The notes: a model not told the origin generated them from the sequence alone. DNA of 15,894 nucleotides from an uncultured Duganella sp. (GCA_946482335.1 CAMLRG010000127.1:1-15894), one strand, 5' to 3'. Counted from the stretch's first letter, positions 1 through 8,721 are shown. Translations and numbers: made by a program.

Positions 1-2259
1 GTCGAGCACGCGCTGGCCCGGCTCTGGATGAGCTGGGGCTTGCAGCCCTGGGCCGCGAAGCACGATCCGGTGAAGGACGTCGGGCCGGCGACATACGCGA
101 GGATTTTCGAATTGCTATGGCGCCTGAAGGCCAACATCATCTGGCCCGCGATGCACGAGTCGACCAAGCCTTTCTATCAGATCAAGGGTAACGCCGAAGT
201 GGCACGCGATTATGCGATCGTGATGGGCACCTCACATGCCGAGCCTTTGATGCGCAACAATGTGCGCGAATGGGACCCGAAGCAGGGACCGTTCAACTTC
301 TTCACCAACCGCGGGGCGCTGGTGCGCTATTGGGATCGACGGGTGAAGGAGGTCAGGCAATTCGAGAACATGTATTCGGTGGGGTTACGCGGCGTGCACG
401 ACAGCGCCATGGAGGGAGCACACACTCTGCGCCAGCAGGTAGAAGGCACAGCGGCGGCGATCGAAGTCCAGCGCGAACTGCTGGGCGCGGCCCAAGGCAA
501 GCCCGCCGCGCAAGTGCCGCAAGCGATCACCCTGTACAAGGAAGTGCTCGACATCTACAAAGCGGGCCTGCCGGTGGCCGACGACATTACGCTGATCTGG
601 CCGGACGACAACTATGGCTATATGCACCAACTGAGCACCCCGCAGGAGGCGCAGCGCAGCGGCGGCGCCGGCTTGTACTACCATCTGTCGTACTGGGGCC
701 GCCCGCACGATTACCTCTGGCTGGGTACTACCCATCCGGCGCTGGTCCGGGACCAGCTGGAGCGGGCGGTGGCGACTGGCTCCACCAAAGTCTGGATCGC
801 CAATGTCGGCGATATCAAACCGCTCGAATACCTGACCCAGTACTTCCTCGATGTCGCCTTCGACCGGCAGCAACTGGCATTGACCCCGCGCCAGCACCTG
901 GCGCAATGGCTGTCGCGGCAATTTGGCGCCCGACATGCGGCGGACATCGCGGCCATTCTTCTGGACTATTATGACCTGGCGTGGGCGCGGCGGCCGGAAT
1001 TCATGGGCTTCAGCCAGACCGAGCCGAGTACGGCAACGCGCCAGACGGATTTCATGCGCTCCGGTGGCGAAGAGGCCGAGCGGCGTTTGGAGGCGTATGC
1101 CGACCTGGTGCGGCGCGCGGAGGCGGTCGACGCGGCGCTGCCGGCGGTGCAACGGGATGCCTACTTCCAGCTCGTGCTCTATCCGGTTCGGGCCAGCGCC
1201 AATCTGAACGCCCGCATCCTGAAGCATGACCTGGCGCAGCAGCTGGCCCGCACGGGCCGGCCGGCGGCGCAGCTCTACGTCCGCCAGGCCCAGGAGGCGC
1301 AGCGTGCGATCGTCGAAGATACGCGTCGCTATAACCTGGGCAAGTGGCAAGGCATGATGGATGCGGCGCCGCGCCGCTTGCCGGTATTCGATCCTCCGCT
1401 CTTTGCGAGCTATGACCGGCCCTTCCGCAGTGATTGTGCGATAAGCTATCCGGGACAGTTTTCAGCCTTCGCCGACCGCTTGCCGTTCACGACCGGCAGG
1501 GCGGAAACCAAGACCATCACGCTGGTGAACTATGCCGCAAGCCCGCTTCGCTGGAAAGCGGCGGCAATGCCTGGCGGCTTCACGGTAAGCCCGGCCAGCG
1601 GCGAACTCGATGGCAGCAATGGCTACGAACAGCGCATACAAGTGCGTTATGACGGCACGGGCCAAGCGGGGACCTTGAGCGTGGCGTGCGGTGCCGCCAT
1701 GGTCCAAGCCGCGCTCTGGCTGGCCCCCGGTGCCGATGGGCAAATGCCGACCGAGCATGAGCGTATCGTCGCCTTGCCGGCGGCCAGCGCAAAAGCTCCC
1801 ACAGGCTGGAGCCTGCTGCCCGGCCTGGGAAGTTACGGCGCCAGCCTGCGTTCGGACCTTACGCAAGCATCGGTGGAACTGGGGGGCGCTGGCAGCCGCC
1901 CGCCGCTGGAATACGAGTTCGTGAGCCATACCCCAAGTGCGGCACGCCTGAAATTCGTGACCGTACCGGCGCATGCACTGACCTCGGCCAACGGCGTGCG
2001 CCTGGCATACAGCCTGGATGGCGGAGCGTGGCAGCTACTGGACTTCGAAACCTTCGGCCGCAGCGAGGAATGGAAGCTGAACGTCTTGTCCAATACGGCC
2101 ATACGGGAGCGAGAATTGCGCTCGCTTGCGCCCGGACGCCACCAACTGAAAGTGGTCGCACTCGACCCTGGCGTAGTGCTGGACCGCATAGAAATCGCCT
2201 TCGACGGCGCCCCGCAATACTATGGCAAGCCCTTGTTTCCCAACTTAGGAGCGCAATGA
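1..2259 (+). CDS. GH115 family alpha-glucuronidase, 5'-truncated by window edge
   Basis: The reading frame is open from base 1 (the first ATG is at 28), so the gene starts upstream; 752 residues are visible. Family members usually have about 950 residues, so roughly 200 N-terminal residues, including any signal peptide, are missing. Seen: the GH115 catalytic-domain signatures EPLMRNNVREW (fragment residues 81-91) and IWPDDNYGYM (199-208), followed from about residue 600 by a beta-rich C-terminal domain (WSLLPGLGSYG onward) typical of the GH115 C-terminal module. Known for the family: removal of (4-O-methyl-)glucuronic acid side chains from glucuronoxylan, with some members acting on arabinogalactan. 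The stop TGA lies inside the ATGATG start region of the next gene, so the two are probably co-transcribed and translationally coupled. The family call is firm. The substrate is inferred only, though the acetylesterase and GH2 neighbours favour pectin or arabinogalactan as much as xylan. Confidence 0.92.
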   Translation, partial: VEHALARLWMSWGLQPWAAKHDPVKDVGPATYARIFELLWRLKANIIWPAMHESTKPFYQIKGNAEVARDYAIVMGTSHAEPLMRNNVREWDPKQGPFNFFTNRGALVRYWDRRVKEVRQFENMYSVGLRGVHDSAMEGAHTLRQQVEGTAAAIEVQRELLGAAQGKPAAQVPQAITLYKEVLDIYKAGLPVADDITLIWPDDNYGYMHQLSTPQEAQRSGGAGLYYHLSYWGRPHDYLWLGTTHPALVRDQLERAVATGSTKVWIANVGDIKPLEYLTQYFLDVAFDRQQLALTPRQHLAQWLSRQFGARHAADIAAILLDYYDLAWARRPEFMGFSQTEPSTATRQTDFMRSGGEEAERRLEAYADLVRRAEAVDAALPAVQRDAYFQLVLYPVRASANLNARILKHDLAQQLARTGRPAAQLYVRQAQEAQRAIVEDTRRYNLGKWQGMMDAAPRRLPVFDPPLFASYDRPFRSDCAISYPGQFSAFADRLPFTTGRAETKTITLVNYAASPLRWKAAAMPGGFTVSPASGELDGSNGYEQRIQVRYDGTGQAGTLSVACGAAMVQAALWLAPGADGQMPTEHERIVALPAASAKAPTGWSLLPGLGSYGASLRSDLTQASVELGGAGSRPPLEYEFVSHTPSAARLKFVTVPAHALTSANGVRLAYSLDGGAWQLLDFETFGRSEEWKLNVLSNTAIRERELRSLAPGRHQLKVVALDPGVVLDRIEIAFDGAPQYYGKPLFPNLGAQ

Positions 2260-3551
2260 TGAACGTTAAAATCGCCGCTACCCGGTTCGCGCTGGCTGCA
2301 CTAGGCTTGCTCGCATATTCCGCCTGGGCCGCAGGACCGTCCCGGACCTTCAGCTTCGACACCGCATCCAGCGTGCCCGGCAGCGTAGCCGTGAAAGCGG
2401 ACATGGCTTACGACGCGGCGCGCGGCTATGGTTTCGAGCCTGGCGCTTCGGCCTGGAGCGGTAAGCCATGGCGTTTCTCTGCGGCGTTAAACGAAGGCAA
2501 CTACGATGTGGTCATCCGTTTTCGCAGCGCCAGGGCGGCTGCCCGTGCCACCGTCAAGGCGGAGTTGCGGCGCCTCATGCTGGAGCCAGGCGACGCCGCC
2601 CACCAGGCGGGCGCCGATCCCGCGGCGCGCCGCTTTACCGTCAATGTGCGCAGTGCACGCATCGCGGCGCGCAATGGCATGGCCGAAGGTAAGGTCGATT
2701 TGCTTCCGCGCGAATCGCATTACGAGGCCGATGCGTGGGATGACAGGCTGACATTGGAAGTCCACGCGGAAAGCGACGCGGTCCGCAGTATCGAGATGGT
2801 TGCGGTGACGGTCCCCACGCTCTTCCTGCTTGGCGACTCGACCGTTGCAGACCAGGCCAACGAGCCGTATGGCAGTTGGGGCCAGATGCTGCCGCGCTTC
2901 TTCAAGGCGGGGATCGCGGTGGCGAATCATGCGGAATCGGGCGAGACCCTGCGTGCATCGCTGTCGCGGCGGCGGATTGACAAGGTGGTCTCGCTGCTCA
3001 ATCCCGGCGACCTGGTCATGATCCAGTTCGGTCACAATGACCAGAAGCAGCTCTTTGACGGCATGAGCGCCCCCTTTACGACATTCAAGCATGAGCTTAA
3101 AACACATGTCGACATGGTCCGCGCGGGGGGTGGGGTAGCGGTGCTCATCAGTTCCGTGGAGCGCCGCCGCTTCGACGTCCTGGGCAATATGAGCAGCACC
3201 CTTAACGACTATGCCGAAGCCGTGCGCCAGAGCGCGCGGGAATTGAATGCACCCTTGATCGATTTGCACGCGATGAGCCTGCAGCTGTACCGTGGCATGG
3301 GTCCGCAAGGATCGGAAGCGCTGTTCGCCGCGCCGCCCGGCAAGCAGGTCGACAACACCCACCACAACGCCTACGGGGCCTATACCATTGCCCGCCTGGT
3401 GGCACAGGGATTGCGCGAAACGGGACTGCCGGCTGCGCAATACCTGGCGGGCGACCTGGGTGCGGTCGACCCGGCCGTTCCGCCCAGGCTGGCACAGTTT
3501 GCTGTGCCAGCCAGCCCCGTCACGGTTGCCGAGAAACCGCGCGGCGATTGA
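2259..3551 (+). CDS. Rhamnogalacturonan acetylesterase-like SGNH/GDSL hydrolase (CE12 type), exported
   Basis: 430 residues. The start at 2259 is chosen because AGGAG at 2247-2251 lies 7 nt upstream; an in-frame ATG at 2256 is the alternative. Much longer upstream extensions of the frame run inside the GH115 gene and are not real. Residues 1-24 form a signal peptide (basic start, hydrophobic core, ending AYSAWA). Residues about 28-180 look like a beta-sandwich, carbohydrate-binding-like region. The SGNH hydrolase follows: block I GDST with nucleophile Ser194, block III GHND at 258-261, and block V DNTHH at 365-369 with the catalytic Asp/His pair. This block arrangement matches RhgT/rhamnogalacturonan acetylesterase proteins, which remove acetyl esters from the galacturonic acid backbone of pectin. 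The protein probably acts in the periplasm or outside the cell beside the GH115 and GH2 enzymes. All catalytic blocks are intact. Acetyl-xylan or another acetylated glycan remains possible. Confidence 0.88.
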   Translation: MNVKIAATRFALAALGLLAYSAWAAGPSRTFSFDTASSVPGSVAVKADMAYDAARGYGFEPGASAWSGKPWRFSAALNEGNYDVVIRFRSARAAARATVKAELRRLMLEPGDAAHQAGADPAARRFTVNVRSARIAARNGMAEGKVDLLPRESHYEADAWDDRLTLEVHAESDAVRSIEMVAVTVPTLFLLGDSTVADQANEPYGSWGQMLPRFFKAGIAVANHAESGETLRASLSRRRIDKVVSLLNPGDLVMIQFGHNDQKQLFDGMSAPFTTFKHELKTHVDMVRAGGGVAVLISSVERRRFDVLGNMSSTLNDYAEAVRQSARELNAPLIDLHAMSLQLYRGMGPQGSEALFAAPPGKQVDNTHHNAYGAYTIARLVAQGLRETGLPAAQYLAGDLGAVDPAVPPRLAQFAVPASPVTVAEKPRGD

Positions 3552-3567
3552 TTTTTCCAAGCTAACC

Positions 3568-6291
3568 ATGAACTCACACTTACTTCGCGCCGTGTTTGGC
3601 TCCGCCTTTGCATGTTTGCAATTGCTGGCGCCTGCAAATTCACAGGTATTGCGGCCCGACGCCAGCCTCGAGCAATTGGCGCCGCGTGAACGCATCTGCA
3701 TCGACAGCGGCTGGCGCTTCCACCAAGGCGATCCGGCAGATGCAGGCAACTCACTGGTCTATGAGGTGCGCAGCGGCGGCGCCTGGACCGAAGGGCAGCC
3801 GGAAGAATGGACGCCGCGCGGCCCGGATGTCAAAGTGGGCGGTGGCGGCATGAAGCCGTGGATTCTGCCCAGTGGGAATGCCTTCATCAAGGATGCGAAC
3901 CGGCGCTACCAGCGCCCTGCAGGGCACCCCGGCGGCGACGTGTCCTTTGTTCGGGCCGATTTCGAAGATGGCGGCTGGCGCAAGCTGGACTTGCCTCATG
4001 ACTGGGCGATCGAGGGTCCCTTCCTCACGGACGGTCCCTATAGCAATATTGGCCGCCTGAAAAGCTGGGGTCCCGTCTGGTACCGCAGGGCGCTGGAGAT
4101 TCCCGCGCGTGACCAGGGTAAATCGATCTTCCTCGATGTCGAAGGCGCGATGTCCTACGCCACCGTCTGGTTAAATGGCAAACTGGTTGGAGGTTGGCCA
4201 TACGGCTACAGTTCCTGGCGGCTGGACCTGACGCCGTATGTCGTCCCTGGCGGCAGGAACCAGTTGGCGATACGGCTGGATAACCCCATTGATTCATCGC
4301 GCTGGTACTCCGGCAGTGGCATCTACCGTCATGTCTGGCTGACGAAAACCGGGCCGCTGCATGTCGCGCAATGGGGTACCCGTTTACGCACCCCGCAGGT
4401 ATCGAAGGATCGGGCCACGATCGAGCTGGAAGTAACCGTCGATCATCGGGGGAATACGCCAGTTCTGGCGCAGGTGGCGACCGAGATCTATGCACTGAAT
4501 GCGGAGGGCAGTCGGGAAGGGGCTGCAGTGGCAAGCATCGCCGCCCAAACGGTTAACGTACCGGCCAATGGCAGCGCAACCGTGCCGGGCGAGGCAATTG
4601 TGAAGGGGCCGCGGCTGTGGGGGCCGGTGCCGGAACAGCGCCCGCAGCGTTATGTCGCGGTGACCACGGTGTCCCGCAACGGCCAGGCACTGGACCGGTA
4701 TGAAACCCGCTTCGGCATCCGCTCCCTGCGTTTCGACCCCGACCACGGCTTGTTTGTGAACGGCATGCCAGTGCGCCTCAAGGGCGTCAACCTGCATCAC
4801 GACCTCGGCGCGTTAGGGGCGGCCTTCAATTACCGCGCGGCGGAACGCCAACTCGAAGTGATGCTGGAGATGGGTTTTAATGCGCTGCGCCTGAGCCACA
4901 ATCCGCCTGCGCCGGAAGTGCTGGAACTCTGCGACCGCATGGGCATTCTGGTGATCGATGAGATCTTCGACGCATGGGAGGTCAAGAAGACCAACTTTGA
5001 CAGCCACTTGCTGTTCAAGGAATGGCATGAGCAAGACTTGCGGTCCATGCTGCGCCGCGACCGCAACCACCCTTCGGTGATCATGTGGAGCGTCGGTAAT
5101 GAGGTATTGGAGCAGACCACCGAACGCGGCGCGCAAATCGCCAGGATGCTGGTCGATATCAGCCACCAGGAAGATCCGAGCCGGCCCGCGACTGCGGGCA
5201 ACCATCTGGCGCGTGCTGAAGACCCATTGACGGGCGTGTTCGATGTCCTGGGCGTCAATTACCGTGGGGCCGGCATGCGCTCGAATCCCCCGCAATACCC
5301 GACTTACCGGGCCAGCTTCCCCGGCAATCTGATTTATGGCAGCGAAACCGTGTCGGCCTTGAGCAGCCGGGGCGAATATCTGTTCCCGGTTCCCGGCGGC
5401 TACTTCGGCCATCAGATACGGCCGGGTATCGGCGGCGATTTCGAGCGCCACCACGTCAGCGCCTACGAATTGTTCGCAACCGATCCCGGCGTTGCCGCGG
5501 ACCGCCAATTTGCGACCGACGACCAGAATCCTTATGTGGCCGGCGAATTCGTCTGGACCGGCTGGGACTACCTGGGCGAGCCCACGCCTTTCAAGGAAGC
5601 GCGCAGCTCCTATTTCGGCATCGTCGACCTGGCCGGTTTCAGGAAGGACCGCTTCTACCTGTACCAGTCGCGCTGGCGCCCGGACTTGCCGTTTGCCCAT
5701 ATCCTGCCGCACTGGACCTGGCCGGAGCGCGTCGGCCAGGTGACCCCGGTGCACGTGTTTTCGTCCGGCGATGAAGCGGAATTGTTCGTCAACGGCAAAT
5801 CGCAGGGCCGCATCGCGAAGGCCACCGCGCGCTCGCCGTACGAATACCGCTTCCGCTGGGATTATGTGAAGTACGAACCGGGCGAACTGGCGGTTGTGGT
5901 CTACAAGGACAAGAGGGAGTGGGCGCGCAGTACGGTGCAAACGGCCGGAGCCGCCGCGCGCCTGGCCGCCATTCCGGACCGGGCACGCATCCATGCCGAT
6001 GGCAAAGACCTGTCCTTCGTTTCTGTCAGCGTGACGGACAAGGATGGGCGGCCGGCGCCGCGCGCCGCCAACCGGGTGCACTTTTCGATCGACGGTCCGG
6101 GCGAGATCGTGGCGACGGATAACGGCGACCAGACCGATATGGAGCCGTTCCAAGCCCATGAGAAGCAAGCCTTCAATGGCCGTGTCCTGGTGATCGTCCG
6201 CGGCAAGCCGGGGCAGCCCGGCAAGATCTCGGTGCGCGCAGCCGCAGCCGGCCTGTCGCCCGCGGAGGCAACGATTCTTACGCAGCGATGA
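3568..6291 (+). CDS. GH2 family beta-galactosidase-like glycoside hydrolase, exported
   Basis: 907 residues. The ATG at 3568 begins a signal peptide (MNSHLLRAVF, hydrophobic core, likely cleavage near ANS-Q at 25). Domains in order: N-terminal sugar-binding jelly roll containing LPHDW at 142-146; an Ig-like domain; a TIM barrel with acid/base Glu512 in WSVGNEV and probable nucleophile Glu593 in YGSET; a DUF4982-like domain from about 728; and a C-terminal Ig-like GH2 C5-type domain ending near VLVIVRG. This layout is typical of bacterial GH2 beta-galactosidases of the DUF4982 class, though relatives also act on beta-glucuronides or other beta-sugars, so the substrate is not fixed. Both catalytic residues are present. 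There is no clear Shine-Dalgarno; the gene starts 16 nt after the acetylesterase stop, so translation may depend on reinitiation. The 3' end overlaps the convergent GntR gene by 14 bp. Confidence 0.9.
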   Translation: MNSHLLRAVFGSAFACLQLLAPANSQVLRPDASLEQLAPRERICIDSGWRFHQGDPADAGNSLVYEVRSGGAWTEGQPEEWTPRGPDVKVGGGGMKPWILPSGNAFIKDANRRYQRPAGHPGGDVSFVRADFEDGGWRKLDLPHDWAIEGPFLTDGPYSNIGRLKSWGPVWYRRALEIPARDQGKSIFLDVEGAMSYATVWLNGKLVGGWPYGYSSWRLDLTPYVVPGGRNQLAIRLDNPIDSSRWYSGSGIYRHVWLTKTGPLHVAQWGTRLRTPQVSKDRATIELEVTVDHRGNTPVLAQVATEIYALNAEGSREGAAVASIAAQTVNVPANGSATVPGEAIVKGPRLWGPVPEQRPQRYVAVTTVSRNGQALDRYETRFGIRSLRFDPDHGLFVNGMPVRLKGVNLHHDLGALGAAFNYRAAERQLEVMLEMGFNALRLSHNPPAPEVLELCDRMGILVIDEIFDAWEVKKTNFDSHLLFKEWHEQDLRSMLRRDRNHPSVIMWSVGNEVLEQTTERGAQIARMLVDISHQEDPSRPATAGNHLARAEDPLTGVFDVLGVNYRGAGMRSNPPQYPTYRASFPGNLIYGSETVSALSSRGEYLFPVPGGYFGHQIRPGIGGDFERHHVSAYELFATDPGVAADRQFATDDQNPYVAGEFVWTGWDYLGEPTPFKEARSSYFGIVDLAGFRKDRFYLYQSRWRPDLPFAHILPHWTWPERVGQVTPVHVFSSGDEAELFVNGKSQGRIAKATARSPYEYRFRWDYVKYEPGELAVVVYKDKREWARSTVQTAGAAARLAAIPDRARIHADGKDLSFVSVSVTDKDGRPAPRAANRVHFSIDGPGEIVATDNGDQTDMEPFQAHEKQAFNGRVLVIVRGKPGQPGKISVRAAAAGLSPAEATILTQR

Positions 6292-6991
6292 AATAGCCGG
6301 GATAACGCTCTCTGAGCGTCTCCAATTGCGCCAGGCTGCCGGACAAATGCTCCCTGACGCACGCCTGCGCCATCGCGCCATCTCCGCTGGCGATGGCGCC
6401 GACGATGCTGGAGTGGTCGGCCAGCACCAGTTTCCCCTTGCCGGCCAGCGGCACGTGCAGGCGCCGGACACGGTCGAGATTACCGCTCATGCTGCGCAGG
6501 AAATTCCACAGTTCTTCTACCTGTCCTGCAACGAACAGCTGGTGATGGAACTCCAGGTCCAGCCGCATGAAAGCGTCATAATCCTGGCGCGACAGCGCAA
6601 ACGCTTGCTGCGACACCAGGCCTTCCAGGGTACTGACCAGCGCCGGATCGCGCTGCTGCGCGAGCGAATGCGCCAGCTCCAGTTCCAGCGAAAGGCGCAG
6701 AAAATGCGCTTCATTGATGGACTCGATATCGATGGCGCGGACGATGGTCGCGTGCTGCGGATAAATGTCGACCAGTTTCTCCTCGCCCAGGCGGGTCAGG
6801 GCGTCGCGCACCGGCGTGGTGGAGAGCTTGAAATACTCTGCGAGGGCGGCGCGGTCCAACTGCATGCCCGGTGGCAGGGTCATTGTGGTGATCAGTTCCC
6901 TGAGATGGTCGAATGCCTGGGAGGACGCGGCGCGCGTCCGGTCCAGCTTGAATGGGATGGGAAAGGGGCCAAAAGACATTAGGCGATTCAT
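6278..6991 (-). CDS. GntR family regulator, FadR/FCD subfamily (first of tandem pair)
   Basis: 237 residues. Start at 6991 chosen because its ATG overlaps the upstream gene's TGA (ATGA); an in-frame ATG at 6979 lies 12 nt after an AAGGA and is an alternative. The winged helix-turn-helix spans about residues 25-80 (recognition region TTPVRDALTRL, 58-68). The all-helical FCD ligand domain spans about 88-225, with the usual metal-site residues Asp145 and His149 (DLEFH), His193 and His215 all present. FCD regulators commonly sense organic acids or sugar acids, including hexuronates in ExuR/UxuR-type members. Facing a GH115/CE12/GH2 cluster, a uronate-responsive repressor is a reasonable inference but unproven. 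It is clearly paralogous to the upstream gene (shared TPVRDAL, PQHAT, AHFLRL and SGN segments). Confidence 0.9.
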   Translation of the reverse strand: MNRLMSFGPFPIPFKLDRTRAASSQAFDHLRELITTMTLPPGMQLDRAALAEYFKLSTTPVRDALTRLGEEKLVDIYPQHATIVRAIDIESINEAHFLRLSLELELAHSLAQQRDPALVSTLEGLVSQQAFALSRQDYDAFMRLDLEFHHQLFVAGQVEELWNFLRSMSGNLDRVRRLHVPLAGKGKLVLADHSSIVGAIASGDGAMAQACVREHLSGSLAQLETLRERYPGYFIAA

Positions 6992-7686
6992 TCCTTCAGG
7001 TATTGCGGATAGGTCTTCCGCAAATCGATTAATTGCGACAGCGTGCCGCCCAGGTGCTGTCGGACCCGTTCTTCGGCCAGCGCTGGATTGTGCTGTTCAA
7101 TGGCGTCCACCAGCTCGTTGTGTTGCCGCAGAACCGAGTCGGCTTTGTTATTCAGGGGCAGGTGCAAGCGGCGCAAGCGGTCCATATTGCCGCTGCGCGC
7201 GCGCATGGTGTGCCAGAGCCGCTCGGCGTTGGCCGCAGTGAACATCGCGCGATGAAATTCCTGGTCGGCCGCGACGAAGCCTTCGACGTCCTGATGCTCC
7301 CAGAAACTGGCTTGCATAGCCACGATCGCGCGCAGGCGTCCCGGCAATGTGCCATCAGCTTGCCGCGCGAGTGTCCTGGCGACTTCGAGTTCCAGCGCCA
7401 GGCGCAGGAAGTGTGCATTGCGGGCGGAATCGAGGTCGATTTCCCGTACCCGCGTTGCGTGCTGCGGGAAAATATCGACCAGCCCATCCTCCTCCAGGCG
7501 CAACAGCGCGTCGCGTACCGGGGTTACCGACGCATTGAAGAAGCGGGCCAGTTCAGGCCGTGGCAGCAGCGTGCCCGGTGCGAATGCCAGGGAGACGATT
7601 TTTGACCGCAGGTAGTCGTAGATTTGCGCGGCCGCCGATTGGCCCTTCGCCAATTCAAACGATCCTTCCAAGAGTGGTGAGTCCAT
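6988..7686 (-). CDS. GntR family regulator, FadR/FCD subfamily (second of tandem pair)
   Basis: 232 residues. The N-terminal winged helix-turn-helix lies at about 20-76 (VTPVRDALLRL, 54-64). The FCD domain at about 84-222 has Asp141 and His145 (DQEFH), His189 and His211, so the metal-binding set is complete. It is first of a two-gene unit and overlaps the next regulator by 4 bp (ATGA), implying coupled translation and roughly equal amounts of the two proteins. No good Shine-Dalgarno precedes the ATG at 7686; AAGGA occurs inside the frame, 9 nt before a TTG codon at residue 12, so a shorter product cannot be excluded. A role in controlling the polysaccharide genes across the convergent junction is inferred from position only. 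Confidence 0.9.
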   Translation of the reverse strand: MDSPLLEGSFELAKGQSAAAQIYDYLRSKIVSLAFAPGTLLPRPELARFFNASVTPVRDALLRLEEDGLVDIFPQHATRVREIDLDSARNAHFLRLALELEVARTLARQADGTLPGRLRAIVAMQASFWEHQDVEGFVAADQEFHRAMFTAANAERLWHTMRARSGNMDRLRRLHLPLNNKADSVLRQHNELVDAIEQHNPALAEERVRQHLGGTLSQLIDLRKTYPQYLKE

Positions 7687-7787
7687 TGCATGCAGGAGTG
7701 ATTATGAACTGATATTTTAGCGCGTCGGCACAGGGCGCAGGTAGCGCTTTCCGCGCGAAGTCTGGTTTCCAGGCTGGGATTTCGATC
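7687..7787. promoter_or_regulatory. 101-bp intergenic gap, probable promoter region of the paired GntR genes
   Basis: Upstream of the two FCD regulators and downstream of a LysR gene on the same strand. An AT-rich patch at about 7700-7720 offers -10-like hexamers on the minus strand (TAAAAT, CATAAT), but no convincing -35 box pairs with them. A small inverted repeat CTGG-TTT-CCAG at 7762-7772 could be an operator or chance. I see no classic FadR TGGTNNNACCA site. Only the location supports the call. Confidence 0.3.
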
Positions 7788-8714
7788 TCAGCTGGCTGCA
7801 TGGGCGGCCGGCATCCGGTCCAGGTATTCCCGGATTGCCGAAATCGCCAGCCGCACCTTGGCTGGTTGCGAATGGCGTTGCACGGTTACCGCGTAGACGC
7901 CCATCGGCGGCATCGACCAACCCGGCAGCACGGGCACCGCTAACCCAGCTTCGATCAATGGTGTGGCATCGGGGCCTGGCATGCGCAAGATTCCGCCCCC
8001 TTGCAGCATGACCTGCTGCAGCGCGATGAAGCTATTGCCGGCGACGGGACCGTTGACGCGCACGCGGTGCGCAGGCTCGCCGGGCCGATGCAGTTCGATG
8101 AACTCGGTCTGGTTGATAACGCTCAAGTTGAGCACCGGGTACCTGGCCAGGTCTTCTGGCGTTCGCGGCAAGCCATGCTCGCGCGAAAAGGACGCCGCCG
8201 CGACCAGGACGTGACGCCATTCGGCCAGGCGGCGCGCGACCAGGTTGGAATCGGTGAGCATCCCGACGCGGATGGCAAGGTCTATCCGCTCGGCGATCAG
8301 GTCGATGCGGCGGTCTTCCGCGAACAGGCGCAAGGACAGATGCGGATGGGCGCGCAATAGCGGCGCCAGCGCCGCCGCGAGGTGGGCGCTGAAACCTACC
8401 GGGAAGGCGATCCGCAATTCGCCGCGCGGCTCGTCGCGCAAGTCAGACAAGCGCTGCTCGGCGGCCTGCGCCGCGAGCAGCATGGCTGCGCAGTCTTCAT
8501 AGTAGGCCTGACCTGCTTCAGTGGTACTCAGGCGCCGGGTAGAGCGGTGCAGCAGGGCCAGGCCAGTTTCCGCCTCGTGGTGGCGAATTTGCTGGCTGAC
8601 TGCCGATGTCGTCATCCCGAGTTCGCGCGCCGCAGCGCTCATGGAGCCCGCTTCGACCACGCGGGCGAAGATGGCCATGCGCTTCAAACGGTCTATTGTT
8701 AAGTTTTGCTTCAT
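7788..8714 (-). CDS. LysR family transcriptional regulator
   Basis: 308 residues from the ATG at 8714, the usual LysR length. The frame runs further upstream into the divergent gene, but a start there would add about 94 non-homologous residues. Another in-frame ATG at 8678 (MAIFARV) is possible; neither start has a strong Shine-Dalgarno. The helix-turn-helix lies at about residues 9-67 (AGSMSAAARELGMTTSAVSQQI) and the periplasmic-binding-fold effector domain at about 95-295. The text from GELRIAFPVGFS through RIDLAIRVG is typical of the large CrgA/DmlR-like group of LysR proteins. It diverges from an NAD(P)-binding protein gene with an 82-bp gap, the standard layout for a LysR regulator and its target. 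The effector is unknown. Confidence 0.92.
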   Translation of the reverse strand: MKQNLTIDRLKRMAIFARVVEAGSMSAAARELGMTTSAVSQQIRHHEAETGLALLHRSTRRLSTTEAGQAYYEDCAAMLLAAQAAEQRLSDLRDEPRGELRIAFPVGFSAHLAAALAPLLRAHPHLSLRLFAEDRRIDLIAERIDLAIRVGMLTDSNLVARRLAEWRHVLVAAASFSREHGLPRTPEDLARYPVLNLSVINQTEFIELHRPGEPAHRVRVNGPVAGNSFIALQQVMLQGGGILRMPGPDATPLIEAGLAVPVLPGWSMPPMGVYAVTVQRHSQPAKVRLAISAIREYLDRMPAAHAAS

Positions 8715-8721
8715 GGTTATT

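Noticed and set aside
385..1350. Long minus-strand open frame inside the GH115 gene
   Set aside because: GC-rich shadow of the coding strand; arginine- and glutamine-rich with no recognisable motifs, while the plus-strand GH115 signatures are clear.
2487..3749. 420-codon minus-strand open frame across the acetylesterase gene
   Set aside because: Shadow frame; the opposite strand carries an intact signal peptide and all SGNH blocks.
4813..6471. 552-codon minus-strand open frame spanning the GH2 gene and part of the GntR gene
   Set aside because: Overlaps two well-supported genes, has no domain signature, and its composition is that of an antisense frame of GC-rich coding DNA.
7762..7772. CTGG-TTT-CCAG as a GntR operator
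   Set aside because: Too short and not matching the FadR-type consensus; noted only within the intergenic entry.
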